A stretch of 64,000 nucleotides of DNA from Pelosinus fermentans DSM 17108 (GCF_000271485.2 NZ_AKVN02000001.1:1678001-1742000), one strand, 5' to 3'. Numbered from the stretch's first letter, positions 37,328 to 46,992 are shown. A program made the numbers and translations. Notes: generated by a model from the sequence alone, not told the origin.

Positions 37328-38272
37328 ATGAAAAAAAACATGTCTTTGTTGGCAGCATTGTTTTTGATGGTCGCTCTCATAGTTACTGGTTGTGGTAGTA
37401 CCCAAACCCAAACGCAAAAAGAACCCGAAAAAATAAAAATTGGGGTTGTAGTAAAAGCCTTAAATAGTGATTTTTGGAAAACAGTAGAAGCTGGAGCGAA
37501 AGCAGCAGGCGAAAAATACGGTGTTGAAGTAAAAGTTCTTGGTCCTAATACAGAGACAGACGTGACGGGGCAGATTTCCTTGATTGAAGATCAAGTTACG
37601 AGGAAAGTAAGTGCATTAGTCGTAGCTCCTTCACAAGCTGCTAGTGCAATCCCTGTTTTTAATCGCGCTAAAGAAGCTAAAATCCCTGTAATCCTTGCTG
37701 ATACGGATGTAGCATGGGATGATAAAGTTTCCTTTGTCGGTACTGGTAACTTTAATGCTGGCAAGCTGGCAGGGGAGTATTTTGGGAAAAAACTTCCTAA
37801 GGGATCGAAAATCGTTATTTTGCGTGGAGCCCTAGGTGATCCTACTCATGACGAACGTGTTAACGGTTGCATCGAAGGGTTAAAATCTGTAGGTTTGGAA
37901 GTGGCTGTAACCCAGCCTGCTAATAGCGAACGTGCCATGGCAGTAACCGTAATTGAAAATATTCTGCAAAGTAAGCAAGAATTTGCAGGTGTTTTTACCA
38001 CTAATGATGAGATGGGGCTAGGAGCAGCCAAAGCCTTAGAAGATGCTGGCAAGAAAATGATTGTCGTTGGCTTTGATGGTTCGCCTGATTCATTGGCTGC
38101 TATTAGTGCTGGAAAACTGGATGCTTTTGTTGCACAAAATCCCTATAATATAGGCTTTAAAAGTGTTGAAGCGGCTGTTAAAGTCGTTAAAGGTGAAGCC
38201 ATTGAAAAACGAATAGATACTGGTACGGAAATTGTCAATGCAGAAAATGTTAACGAAAAAGTAAAGAAATAA
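37328..38272 (+). CDS. Sugar ABC transporter binding lipoprotein
   Basis: RbsB-type periplasmic-binding protein of 314 residues. A signal peptide ends at a lipobox before Cys22 (IVTGC). The fold begins KIKIGVVVKALNSDFWKTVEAGAKAAG and contains DEMGLGAAKALEDAGKKMIVVGFDG, usual in this group. With the ATPase and permease it makes a complete importer; location beside iolG2 points to inositol or a related polyol as ligand. It could also take ribose-like sugars. Confidence 0.91.
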   Translation: MKKNMSLLAALFLMVALIVTGCGSTQTQTQKEPEKIKIGVVVKALNSDFWKTVEAGAKAAGEKYGVEVKVLGPNTETDVTGQISLIEDQVTRKVSALVVAPSQAASAIPVFNRAKEAKIPVILADTDVAWDDKVSFVGTGNFNAGKLAGEYFGKKLPKGSKIVILRGALGDPTHDERVNGCIEGLKSVGLEVAVTQPANSERAMAVTVIENILQSKQEFAGVFTTNDEMGLGAAKALEDAGKKMIVVGFDGSPDSLAAISAGKLDAFVAQNPYNIGFKSVEAAVKVVKGEAIEKRIDTGTEIVNAENVNEKVKK

Positions 38273-38317
38273 AAAAGTTATCAGGTAAATAAAAATTTAA
38301 GAAAAACTAGGAAATCC

Positions 38318-38390
38318 TTTACAAGCGCATGCATAATGCTAGTCAGGATTTTATTAAGTGAATATTTTACATAATGCATGTGCTTGTAAA
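38318..38390. repeat. Long inverted repeat between binding protein and TIM-barrel gene
   Basis: Arms of 21 bases, TTTACAAGCGCATGCATAATG (first 20 bases TTTACAAGCGCATGCATAAT, 38318-38337) and its near reverse complement ending 38390, 19 of 21 matching, with a 31-base spacer. There is no T-run, so it may be a pair of operator sites or an mRNA hairpin. Confidence 0.5.
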
Positions 38391-38467
38391 AAGTAACAGC
38401 TGTTTTATATTTAGATAGTATTCAATGTTTGTATTGCGAAAATTGATACTGCAGGGCTATAAAACCT

Positions 38468-39268
38468 ATGATTGGATGTGTTGTAATTATGAAAAAGTCA
38501 GCATGTATTGAAATGATGTTTACGGAAGTTCCATTTGAAGAAAGATTTTTATTGGCAAAAGAAGCGGGGTTCCAATATATTGAATTTTGGTCATGGAAAG
38601 ATAAAGATATAGAAAAGATAAAATTATTATGTGAGAAATATGACTTGAAAATTGCCAGTTTTTCAGGCGATCAGGATTTTTCGATGGTCCATCAAGAGGA
38701 GAATGAAGCTTATATTAATTTTGTTATGGAATCAATAAAAACTGCTATATTTCTTGACTGTAAGTACCTTGTACTGCATTCTAACGCTTTGGGAGAAGGC
38801 GGAAAAGTAGTCAATGCTTTTGATGAAATAAATGGAAATGAAAAATTCGCTAATATGGTACATGTTTTAAGCAGATTAGCTCCGATTGCGGAAAAACATG
38901 AGATTACGTTGGTATTAGAAGCATTGAACACGCACGTAGATCATGTGAACAATTTTTTAGCATATACAAAGGATGCTGCGGCATTAATTGCGATGGTTAA
39001 TTCAAAGTACATAAAGATTTTGTATGATGTTTACCATATGCAAGTTAATGAAGGGAATATCATTGATTCCATAACGCGATATATAAAATTAATTGGTTAT
39101 ATACATGTAGCCGATGTTCCAGGCAGAAATGAGCCTGGCACTGGAGAAATAAATTATAAGAATGTAATGGAGCGCTTAAGACAGCTTAATTATGATGGTA
39201 TTGTGGGTTTCGAACTTTTCCCCTCACGAACTTCTATGAAAGTGGCCGGAGAATTACTAGCGCTTTAA
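38468..39268 (+). CDS. Hydroxypyruvate-isomerase-like TIM-barrel protein
   Basis: Sugar-isomerase/endonuclease IV fold of the Hyi type, 266 residues. The segment ILYDVYHMQVNEGN and the VADVPGRNEPGTGEINY motif with FELFPS are the Hyi signature; metal ligands are expected at Glu in VLEALN, Asp in YDVYH and His in YIHVADV. ATG 38489 (MKKSACIEMMF) fits the family start better than 38468 but neither has a good ribosome site. Following the inositol importer, it may isomerise a keto-sugar; IolH-like use is possible. Confidence 0.8.
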   Translation: MIGCVVIMKKSACIEMMFTEVPFEERFLLAKEAGFQYIEFWSWKDKDIEKIKLLCEKYDLKIASFSGDQDFSMVHQEENEAYINFVMESIKTAIFLDCKYLVLHSNALGEGGKVVNAFDEINGNEKFANMVHVLSRLAPIAEKHEITLVLEALNTHVDHVNNFLAYTKDAAALIAMVNSKYIKILYDVYHMQVNEGNIIDSITRYIKLIGYIHVADVPGRNEPGTGEINYKNVMERLRQLNYDGIVGFELFPSRTSMKVAGELLAL

Positions 39269-39345
39269 GCTTTATAGTGTGTATATTGGTTCTACAATAG
39301 GCCATTTCTCTAATGTCAGCTTTAAAAGACTAGGAGTGAGGAAAA

Positions 39346-41130
39346 ATGAATTTCTCTAATTTTTGCAAACAGAAAATTAGACTTCCACGTTTTTATGATA
39401 CAAAAAAATGGCAATATAATCGTTTTCCTATTGGGAGAAAGTTATATTTAGGATTTGGAATAATCGTTAGTCTTATCGTTGCACTGCTGGGATATACATA
39501 TCATAATTTTTCTGTTGAGTCGAAGAGTGTCGTTGCTAATATCCATACCTATGAGGCTTTGAATGAGACAAGTGCTATTATGGTTAACTTGGTGGATATG
39601 GAGACGGGAGTGCGAGGTTTTATTTTAACTGGTAAAGAGGAATTTTTGCATCCTTATAAAAGCGGAAAAGAAGCCTATCAAGAGCATATTAGTAAACTTA
39701 AAGAGTTGACAACGAGTTCCACCCAGTTAGAACGTCTGCGCTTTTTGCAGGAAAAAACGCAGAATTGGGAAGCGAGAGAATTAACACCATTGCTTTTTAT
39801 GAAAAATCAGGCGGGTAATGAACACGTCAAAATGGATACGATGATGCGTCACATCCAAACTGGGTTTGGTAAAAACGATATGGATGAAATTCGCAAAACT
39901 CTTATGGAATTTGATAATGAGAAGCGAAAGAATTTAGAAAATCGATCTCATGAATTGCAAGTGCTGGAAGAGTTCACACGGAAAGCTATGATTGTTGGCG
40001 GAGTGGCGTCTATTGTTGCCGGAGTATTATTTGCTTTGGTTATTACGGGCGCAATCACGAGACCTGTTAACATATTGGATCGTGAACTTCACAAACTGGT
40101 TTTAAATGGTGGTGACTTAACACAGATTATTCACGTGGATAGTAAAGATGAAATTGGCGATCTTGCTCAGACGATTAATAAGTTTTTAGCTGATATACGT
40201 CAGATTATGATACAAGTATTGGCAAGTTCTGAAAATGTGGCAGCATCAGCTGAGCAATTAACAGCAAGCTCTCATCAATCCGCACAGGCTGCAAATCAAG
40301 TTGTTGCTGTTATTAGTAATATTGCTGACGGTGCTAAAAACCAAACAAAGGAAGTAAATGCTGTATCTGCTGTTATTGAACAGATGTCAGCTAAAATCAA
40401 AGAAGTTGCAACTCATTCTGATGAAGTAGCGACTATTTCAGATAAAACTTCAATTGCAGCGCAAAATGGCGGACAAGCCATTGAGAAAGCAATTCAGCAG
40501 ATGGCTAGTATTGATGAAACCGTAATGCATTCTTCAAAGGCTGTATCTAAGCTTGGCGAAAGTTCCAAGGAAATTGGTGAAATTGTCGCTACTATTTCAG
40601 GTATTGCAGGTCAAACGAATCTACTTGCTTTGAATGCGGCTATTGAAGCAGCCAGGGCGGGAGAGCAAGGGAAAGGTTTTGCTGTAGTAGCAGAAGAGGT
40701 TCGTAAGCTTGCGAATCAATCGGAAGAAGCTGCTAAGAAAATTAAAAGCTTGATTGATGAAATTAAAGTAGATGCAGATAACGCTGTAATTGCCATGAAT
40801 AATGGTACCGAGGAAGCTAAGAATGGTATACACGTAGTTAATTCAGCTGGAGTGGCATTTAGAGAAATTATTACACTTGTTGCAGATGTTTCTAGCCAAA
40901 TTCGGGATATTTCATCTTCCATCCAGCAAATGGCTTTGGGGAGTCAACAAATTGTATCTTCGGTACATGGAATACAGATGCTCAGCATAGAAGCTGAGGA
41001 TTACACTGAAACGGTATCAGCAGCGAGTGAGGAACAGTCTGCTTCTATGGAGGAAATCGCAGTATCTAGTCAGGCATTGGCAAATTTATCAGAACAGTTA
41101 ATTAACGCAGTGAATAAGTTTAGTGTTTAG
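39346..41130 (+). CDS. Methyl-accepting chemotaxis protein with CHASE3-like sensor
   Basis: Chemoreceptor of 594 residues. First membrane helix about 33-51, an extracellular helical domain of CHASE3 type ([23 protein letters not shown]), second helix about 213-233, HAMP (about 235-290), and the signalling domain with the kinase-contact tip [17 protein letters not shown] near 420-440. The C-terminus lacks a CheR tether pentapeptide. A GTGAGG ribosome site precedes the start. It stands alone, before a strong terminator. Ligand unknown. Confidence 0.9.
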   Translation: MNFSNFCKQKIRLPRFYDTKKWQYNRFPIGRKLYLGFGIIVSLIVALLGYTYHNFSVESKSVVANIHTYEALNETSAIMVNLVDMETGVRGFILTGKEEFLHPYKSGKEAYQEHISKLKELTTSSTQLERLRFLQEKTQNWEARELTPLLFMKNQAGNEHVKMDTMMRHIQTGFGKNDMDEIRKTLMEFDNEKRKNLENRSHELQVLEEFTRKAMIVGGVASIVAGVLFALVITGAITRPVNILDRELHKLVLNGGDLTQIIHVDSKDEIGDLAQTINKFLADIRQIMIQVLASSENVAASAEQLTASSHQSAQAANQVVAVISNIADGAKNQTKEVNAVSAVIEQMSAKIKEVATHSDEVATISDKTSIAAQNGGQAIEKAIQQMASIDETVMHSSKAVSKLGESSKEIGEIVATISGIAGQTNLLALNAAIEAARAGEQGKGFAVVAEEVRKLANQSEEAAKKIKSLIDEIKVDADNAVIAMNNGTEEAKNGIHVVNSAGVAFREIITLVADVSSQIRDISSSIQQMALGSQQIVSSVHGIQMLSIEAEDYTETVSAASEEQSASMEEIAVSSQALANLSEQLINAVNKFSV

Positions 41131-41190
41131 CAGTAGATGTCTAGTTTCTTGAGACAAACGATTAGCAAATAGATCTAATTTACACATGCT

Positions 41191-41252
41191 AAAATACTTA
41201 AAAGCAATACGTAACATTTTACGATGTTACGTATTGCTTTTAAGTATTTTTT
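41191..41252. terminator. Very long perfect hairpin terminator
   Basis: Perfect 27-base arms (41191-41217 and 41224-41250) with a 6-base loop and T-run on both strands. Core AAAAGCAATACGTAACAT. Ends the chemoreceptor gene. Confidence 0.9.
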
Positions 41253-41329
41253 GATGGCAATATTGATTTAATAATGGAATTTTGGTCAAAAATGTGATAC
41301 ATTGTTAGAAAATCAAAAGGAGGAGAACC

Positions 41330-42418
41330 ATGGAAAAAAATGAAATTCATGTTATGTATGGCACGGATTCCCGGAAAATGACTTATGAAATGCTTGAGAA
41401 CATTCAGCTTATAAAAGACTTGAATGCAAAGATGCATATTGGCATAAAGCCAAATTTGGTTGTCGCAAAACCTGCCAATGAAGGAGCAACAACTTCACCT
41501 TTGATAGTGGAAGGCGTGATTCAGTATTTGCAAAATCATGGGTGTATGAACATTAGCATCATGGAAGGTTCCTGGGTAGGGGATAATACGAAACGGGCCT
41601 TTAAGGTTTGCGGCTATGAAGATCTTGCAAGAAAATATAATGTACCTCTTTATGACTTAAAAGAGGACTCTTCGGTCATACGGAAAGTGGGAGATTTAGA
41701 ATTAAATGTTTGTCAAAAGCCACTGCAAGTTGATTTTTTAATCAATATTCCAGTATTAAAAGCCCACTGCCAGACACTAATGACTTGTGCATTAAAAAAT
41801 TTAAAGGGATGTATTCCTGATAAGGAAAAGAGACGGTTTCATGCTTTGGGCCTTACGAAGCCAATTGGATATTTAGCAAAAGCGATTCCCATGGGATTAA
41901 TTATTGTTGATGGTATGGCCGGCGATCTTACCTTTGAAGAAGGGGGGAACCCTGTGCAGATGGATCGTATTCTGCTTGGAAAAGATCCTGTATTGATGGA
42001 TACTTATGCAGCATCCTTATTAGGGTACACAAAAGAGGAGATCGAATATATTGAGGTAGCTGAGAGCATGGGGGTAGGTTCCGGCAATCTTTCTGCAGCA
42101 AAAATACAAGAGTATAATGTAGGGCTTAAGAAAAGCAGTGCAGTTAAACCGTCTAATAAGGTACGGTATTTGACAAAGAAAGTAATAGCCGAAAGTGCCT
42201 GTTCAGCTTGTTATGGCAGTTTGGTTCATGCACTGCAGCGCTTGGATGATAAAGATATGTTAAAAAAGATCAAGCAGACGATTTACATTGGACAGGACTT
42301 TCAAGGCAAGGAACTGCAGGGGATTGGTATTGGCCGCTGTACGAATAAATGCACACGATATGTAGTAGGCTGTCCTCCCACCGCAGCTGATATTATAAAA
42401 GTATTGGAGTCTGTCTAA
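41330..42418 (+). CDS. DUF362 protein
   Basis: DUF362 family protein of 362 residues, function not established. The family block KPNLVVAKPANEGATTSPLIVEGV lies near the N-terminus; LINIPVLKAHCQTLMTCALKNLKG and DGMAGDLTFEEGG follow. The C-terminal 80 residues have cysteines (ACSACYGS, GRCTNKCTRYVVGCPP) but no ferredoxin domain, so a metal site there is possible. Same direction as the FadR-type gene that follows. No substrate can be proposed. Confidence 0.82.
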   Translation: MEKNEIHVMYGTDSRKMTYEMLENIQLIKDLNAKMHIGIKPNLVVAKPANEGATTSPLIVEGVIQYLQNHGCMNISIMEGSWVGDNTKRAFKVCGYEDLARKYNVPLYDLKEDSSVIRKVGDLELNVCQKPLQVDFLINIPVLKAHCQTLMTCALKNLKGCIPDKEKRRFHALGLTKPIGYLAKAIPMGLIIVDGMAGDLTFEEGGNPVQMDRILLGKDPVLMDTYAASLLGYTKEEIEYIEVAESMGVGSGNLSAAKIQEYNVGLKKSSAVKPSNKVRYLTKKVIAESACSACYGSLVHALQRLDDKDMLKKIKQTIYIGQDFQGKELQGIGIGRCTNKCTRYVVGCPPTAADIIKVLESV

Positions 42419-42591
42419 TTACTGATTGCAATTGTCATTAATTGTAAATTTAAAAGAGAATTCATAAAAAGAGATAATTACATAAATTATTATTAGTTGT
42501 TAAGCAGGATTTTCAATTTTTAATGCGAATAACCAATACAAGTGGTAGGATGACCGTGTTATCTTATAAATCGAAATCAGGAGGGGCTGTT

Positions 42592-43290
42592 CTGAAATTT
42601 CAATCTGTAAAACAAACGAAAACCTATGCTGAAATTGTTGGGCAAATCAGCAAGCTTATTGAACAAGGCGAACTAGAGCCAGGTGAACGCCTTCCTTCCG
42701 AAAGAACATTGTCTTCAGCCTTGAATATTGGACGGCAATCTCTTAGAGAAGCACTCAGTGTCTTAGAAGCAATCGGTTTATTAGAGGTAAGACATGGTAT
42801 CGGGACTTTTGTAAGACAGGATGCAGTATCAAATTTGACGACAATTCCTAAAGAGGATGAAAGTTTGATGAATCCTTTTGAATTATTGGAAGCAAGACGA
42901 GTAATCGAAGTAGAGTTAGTTAGCCTTGCGGCAAAGAGGGCTACAGAGCAAGAGATTGAAGAAATGGAAAAGGCTTTGGAAGCTTTAAAAAATAATCTGG
43001 ATGAAGGGCAGCATGCTTTTGAGCTGGACCGGAAAGTTCACTTGGCATTTGCACGAGGTGCAAAGAATGAAATATTATATCGCACAATGCTTGAGATAAC
43101 CAATCAAATGAGTAAGCATTTGTGGACAATTATGAAAGAGAAAAGTTTAGAAGTTTTAGGACGCGGCGAGAAATACCATAAAGAACATGAAAAAATTTTT
43201 AATGCTATAAAAAGCAGAGATTCAAAAATGGCTACACATGCAATGCTTGAACACCTCAAGAATATAGAACGTGCTTTTTTACAAAGATAA
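42592..43290 (+). CDS. FadR/GntR-family regulator with probable CTG start
   Basis: GntR regulator of the FadR/FCD group, 233 residues. Winged helix (about 12-70: LPSERTLSSALNIGRQSLREAL) and an all-helical C-terminal effector domain with metal-ligand type motifs (DRKVHLAFARGA, KYHKEHEKIFNAI). The frame is open from 42523 with ATG 42550, but the strong AGGAGGGG site (42579-42586) points to CTG 42592, giving a protein start normal for the family. It probably controls the downstream TIM-barrel/dehydrogenase/glycerate kinase genes and responds to an organic acid. Confidence 0.85.
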   Translation: MKFQSVKQTKTYAEIVGQISKLIEQGELEPGERLPSERTLSSALNIGRQSLREALSVLEAIGLLEVRHGIGTFVRQDAVSNLTTIPKEDESLMNPFELLEARRVIEVELVSLAAKRATEQEIEEMEKALEALKNNLDEGQHAFELDRKVHLAFARGAKNEILYRTMLEITNQMSKHLWTIMKEKSLEVLGRGEKYHKEHEKIFNAIKSRDSKMATHAMLEHLKNIERAFLQR

Positions 43291-43361
43291 TGTAGGTAGA
43301 ACAGTCGAGATGGAATGACTGTTCATTATCTTTGAAAGAGTTTAAGATTATTTTTTTGTGT

Positions 43362-43380
43362 TAGGTGGTACGATCACCTA
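43362..43380. promoter_or_regulatory. Palindrome, candidate FadR-type operator
   Basis: TAGGTG-GTACGAT-CACCTA, containing TGGT-ACG-ATCA, close to the TGGTnnnACCA pattern of FadR-group operators. It lies after the regulator gene and upstream of the gene at 43571. Confidence 0.5.
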
Positions 43381-43481
43381 GACAGTTGATTATCAAAAAA
43401 GTATCTAGATGGTGAAAATACTGCAGTTCTTTTGATTTACTGTTTTAAATACAGTATTAGTTGGTATATTGCCGTGTATTT

Positions 43482-43513
43482 CTTTCTAGGAATGTTCTTT
43501 GATTCCTAGAAAG
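43482..43513. repeat. Perfect inverted repeat before the TIM-barrel gene
   Basis: Twelve-base arms CTTTCTAGGAAT (43482-43493) and ATTCCTAGAAAG (43502-43513), eight-base loop; 58 bases before the next start. Operator or leader hairpin; no T-run. Confidence 0.5.
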
Positions 43514-43570
43514 TTACAAAATATTTTATTCATAGGTATATCGTAAAAATGAAATGGGAGGTATTTACAA

Positions 43571-44482
43571 ATGATTGAATCTATGAAAAAATACATGCAA
43601 GTCGGAATCGTAAATTTTATGGCCTATCCTGCGACGATAAAGGGGGAAGGTCCTATCTTGGAAGCAGCTAAGAAAATTGCAGCAGATGATTATTTTGATG
43701 CCATTGAACTGACCTGGATAAAAGACAAAGACATCCGCAGACAAGTGGCACAAGTCGTTAAAACCGCTGGCTTAACAGTAGGCTATGGCTGCCAGCCAAG
43801 GCATCTGACAACAGGCTTAAACATTAACTCCCTGGATGAAAAAGTACGTATAGAAGCCCTGGCTTCCTTAAAAGAAGGTGTGGACGAAGCCTATGAATTA
43901 GGCGCTGTAGGTTGTGCCTTTCTTTCGGGAAAATATGAAGAAGCCAAAAAAGAAGAAGCCTTTGCGGCCCTCGTAAAATCAACCAAAGAACTATGTGCCT
44001 ATGCCAAAGCAAAAGGAAATCTAAAAATTATTCTCGAAGTATTTGATTATGACTTTGACAAAAAATCCTTAATCGGCCCTGCTGCTCTTGCCAAACGTTT
44101 TGCCCAAGAAATTCGAGCTGAATATGATAACTTTGGGCTCATGGTAGACCTAAGTCATATTGCCCAATTACATGAAACCGTTGAAGAAGCCATACTGCCA
44201 ATTAAAGACTATATTGTTCACGCTCACATAGCCAATTGCGTGGTTGAAAACCCATCCATGGAAGGCTATGGAGACTTACATCCCCGCTTTGGTTTTCCCA
44301 ATGGTGTTATCGGTGTAGACGAAATCGTCCACTTCTTGCGCGTACTCATGGACATCGGCTTTATCAGTGAAGAAAATCGTCCCATTGTAAGCTTCGAAGT
44401 AAAACCCTGGGGGGATGAAGACCCAGACCTGGTAGTTGCCAATGCAAAACGAGCTTTAAACCTAGCCTGGGCTAAACTATAA
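43571..44482 (+). CDS. Sugar-isomerase-type TIM-barrel protein
   Basis: Xylose-isomerase-like TIM-barrel protein of 303 residues. Expected metal ligands lie in ILEVFDYDFDKK (Glu), LMVDLSHIAQLH (Asp, His), YIVHAHIANC (His) and SFEVKPWG (Glu). No exact function is recognised. The next genes encode a 2-hydroxyacid dehydrogenase and a glycerate kinase, so it may make hydroxypyruvate or a related keto-acid. Codons end in C more often than in neighbouring genes, a change that continues through the next gene. Confidence 0.8.
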   Translation: MIESMKKYMQVGIVNFMAYPATIKGEGPILEAAKKIAADDYFDAIELTWIKDKDIRRQVAQVVKTAGLTVGYGCQPRHLTTGLNINSLDEKVRIEALASLKEGVDEAYELGAVGCAFLSGKYEEAKKEEAFAALVKSTKELCAYAKAKGNLKIILEVFDYDFDKKSLIGPAALAKRFAQEIRAEYDNFGLMVDLSHIAQLHETVEEAILPIKDYIVHAHIANCVVENPSMEGYGDLHPRFGFPNGVIGVDEIVHFLRVLMDIGFISEENRPIVSFEVKPWGDEDPDLVVANAKRALNLAWAKL

Positions 44483-44497
44483 AGTCTCATTTAGGAC

Positions 44498-44570
44498 GGC
44501 AAAGGATGAGCATAACTAACGCTTCGCCGTTTTACTTAACCTACGCTTTTAGTTATGCTCATCCTTTGCC
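44498..44570. repeat. Inverted repeat with perfect 22-base arms
   Basis: Arms 44498-44519 and 44549-44570 are perfect reverse complements (start GGCAAAGGATGAGCATAAC), with a 29-base loop. Located between the TIM-barrel and dehydrogenase genes. There is no T-run after it, so it may stabilise or regulate the message. Confidence 0.6.
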
Positions 44571-44642
44571 TGTTTACTGTTTACAGCTATATATGGTTGT
44601 TTTTCGAGAATATACTATAAAAAAATGGAGGAAGATCCTATT

Positions 44643-45602
44643 ATGAAAATCGTTGTATTAGATGGCTATACCCTAAATCCTGGTGACTTAAGCTGGGATG
44701 GTCTAAAAGCACTCGGTGAAGTGGTGGTCTATGACAGAACACCAGCTGACAAAACCATTGAAAGAATTGGGGACGCCCAGATCGTTTTCACCAACAAAAC
44801 CGTTATTGATCAAAAAGTCTTTGCTGCCTGCCCGAATATCAAATTTATCGGCGTATTGGCAACGGGTTACAACGTGGTAGATGTGGAAACTGCCAAAACA
44901 AAAAGCATACCCGTAGCCAATATTCCAACCTATGGCACCACTGCCGTATCGCAAATTACCATTGCTTTGCTGCTGGAAGTATGCCATCACATTGGAGAAC
45001 ACAGCCGAAGTGTACTAAAAGGTGACTGGACCAATTGCCCAGACTGGTGCTACTGGAACTATCCGCTCATCGAACTTGCCGGTAAAACACTGGGTATTAT
45101 CGGATTCGGCAGAATTGGTCAGGCAACCGCGAAGATTGCTCAAGCGTTGGGAATGAAGGTATTAGCCTTTGACTCCTATGAAATTGAAGAATTAAAAAGC
45201 GATACCCTGCAGTATGCAAGTCTTGATGAACTATTGGCAAACTCCGATGTCATTTCCCTGCACTGCCCGCTGTTTGACAGCACCAAAGGCATTGTGAACA
45301 AAACGAATATTGCCAAAATGAAAGATGGAGTTATCATTATCAATACCTCCCGGGGTCCTTTGATTGTGGAAGAAGACCTGGCAGAAGCGTTAAACAGCGG
45401 CAAAGTATATGGAGCGGCATTGGATGTTGTTTCCTCTGAACCGATTAAAGCAGACAATCCATTACTCACTGCAAAGAACTGCATTATTACGCCTCATATT
45501 GCCTGGGCACCAAAAGAATCCAGATCCAGACTGATGGATATTGCAGTGGATAATCTAACAAAATTCTTGGCAAATACACCGGTGAATATTGTGAATCAGT
45601 AA
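44643..45602 (+). CDS. D-2-hydroxyacid dehydrogenase (hydroxypyruvate/glyoxylate reductase type)
   Basis: NAD-dependent D-2-hydroxyacid dehydrogenase of 319 residues. Rossmann motif GKTLGIIGFGRIGQATAKIA (about 146-165), the catalytic Arg in IINTSRGPLIVEE and the Glu-His pair with His in CIITPHIAWAPKES. It resembles glycerate dehydrogenase/hydroxypyruvate reductase (MKIVVLDGYTLNPGDLSWDGL start). GGAGGAA precedes ATG 44643. Likely reduces hydroxypyruvate or glyoxylate to glycerate or glycolate, ahead of the glycerate kinase. Confidence 0.9.
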   Translation: MKIVVLDGYTLNPGDLSWDGLKALGEVVVYDRTPADKTIERIGDAQIVFTNKTVIDQKVFAACPNIKFIGVLATGYNVVDVETAKTKSIPVANIPTYGTTAVSQITIALLLEVCHHIGEHSRSVLKGDWTNCPDWCYWNYPLIELAGKTLGIIGFGRIGQATAKIAQALGMKVLAFDSYEIEELKSDTLQYASLDELLANSDVISLHCPLFDSTKGIVNKTNIAKMKDGVIIINTSRGPLIVEEDLAEALNSGKVYGAALDVVSSEPIKADNPLLTAKNCIITPHIAWAPKESRSRLMDIAVDNLTKFLANTPVNIVNQ

Positions 45603-45783
45603 GAGTTGCTAGATAAAATACATTGGCTGTGTAGAAGGTTTTATTTCACTAGAGATAATAGTAAACATAGATTAATAATTGGTAAAATGATAAAATAATA
45701 AGAATAAGAGTATGAGAATGATTTCATACTCTTATTTACATGGAGTATCATAGATATCTAGATTGATAAAGGATGTGATGGAT

Positions 45784-46941
45784 ATGCGTATTGTCGTGGC
45801 CCCCGATTCATTTAAAGGAAGCGCGTCAGCTGTAGCTGTAGCAAATGCTATGGAGGCAGGAATATTATCCGTTTTCTCAGATGCCGAGGTAATTAAAGTA
45901 CCAATAGCGGATGGAGGAGAAGGTACAATTGAAGCTCTTGTTGTAGCTACTGGTGGACAAATCATTACAGAAACTGTCCTTGGACCATTAGGAAATCCGC
46001 TGGAGGCTCATTGGGGGATACTTGGCGATGGGGAAACCGCTGTCATTGAGATGGCAGCTGCGTCAGGATTGCCTTTGGTACCCCAGGACAAGCGCAATCC
46101 TCGCATCACTACTACTTATGGTACAGGTGAATTAATAAAGGCGGCTCTTGATCGAGGAATTCGCAAATTAATCATTGGAATAGGCGGCAGTGCAACGAAT
46201 GATGGCGGAATGGGAATGGCTTGTGCTTTAGGAGCAAAATTTCTGGATGCTGTTGGCAACTCCCTGCCTAGTGGAGGAGCGGCATTACAGCAGTTAACAA
46301 AGATTGATGTGAGTCAAATGGATGTACGTTTAGCAGAAACGACAGTAGTCGTTGCCTGTGATGTTGATAATCCTTTATGCGGACCCCGGGGAGCATCGGC
46401 TGTTTATGGTCCGCAAAAAGGTGCTACGATAGAAATGATTGCTGAGTTAGATGCGGCATTAGCAAAATTTGCTGCGATTGCTAAGCAGGTTATAGGAAAA
46501 GATGTGGCCCAATATCCAGGGGCAGGAGCTGCCGGCGGTCTTGGAGCCGGCTTACTGCTTTTTACCAATGCAAAGTTATTGCCTGGTGTTGAGATTATAC
46601 TTGAGGCGGTACGCTTTTCTGATATTGCCAGAGAAGCGGATGTTATCATTACTGGTGAAGGTTGCACTGATTTTCAAACTGCTTGCGGGAAAGCTCCAGT
46701 AGGTGTAGCGCGCATTGCTAAAGCGCACGATGTTCCTACTTTTTGTTTATCCGGTAGTTTAGGTAAAGGATCTGAAGAAGTATATTCCAGTGGGATTAGT
46801 GGTTTAATGAGTATTATTCCTTCGCCAATGAATTTAGCTGACTGCATGACAAATGCTCCTGAATTGATAGAAGCAGCAGCAGAACGATTATGCCGCATTA
46901 TAAAAACGAGCATGGAGCTGGGGATAAACGTAAAGAAATAA
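45784..46941 (+). CDS. glxK: Glycerate kinase
   Basis: Glycerate kinase of the GarK/GlxK family, 386 residues. Start MRIVVAPDSFKGSASA and the PIADGGEGTIEALV, IGIGGSATNDGGMGMA and PGAGAAGGLGAGL motifs are diagnostic. TTG 45763 and ATG 45778 are possible in-frame starts; 45784 is chosen for its family-like beginning. It phosphorylates glycerate to 2-phosphoglycerate, which completes a short route with the hydroxyacid dehydrogenase before it. A clear terminator follows. Confidence 0.94.
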   Translation: MRIVVAPDSFKGSASAVAVANAMEAGILSVFSDAEVIKVPIADGGEGTIEALVVATGGQIITETVLGPLGNPLEAHWGILGDGETAVIEMAAASGLPLVPQDKRNPRITTTYGTGELIKAALDRGIRKLIIGIGGSATNDGGMGMACALGAKFLDAVGNSLPSGGAALQQLTKIDVSQMDVRLAETTVVVACDVDNPLCGPRGASAVYGPQKGATIEMIAELDAALAKFAAIAKQVIGKDVAQYPGAGAAGGLGAGLLLFTNAKLLPGVEIILEAVRFSDIAREADVIITGEGCTDFQTACGKAPVGVARIAKAHDVPTFCLSGSLGKGSEEVYSSGISGLMSIIPSPMNLADCMTNAPELIEAAAERLCRIIKTSMELGINVKK

Positions 46942-46949
46942 GAAAGAGA

Positions 46950-46992
46950 GTAAAGCTCATATCCCAACATGGGATATGAGCTTTACTTTCTT
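46950..46992 (+). terminator. Terminator after glycerate kinase
   Basis: Sixteen-base perfect arms GTAAAGCTCATATCCC (46950-46965) and GGGATATGAGCTTTAC (46971-46986) with a five-base loop and TTTCTTTT. Confidence 0.9.
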
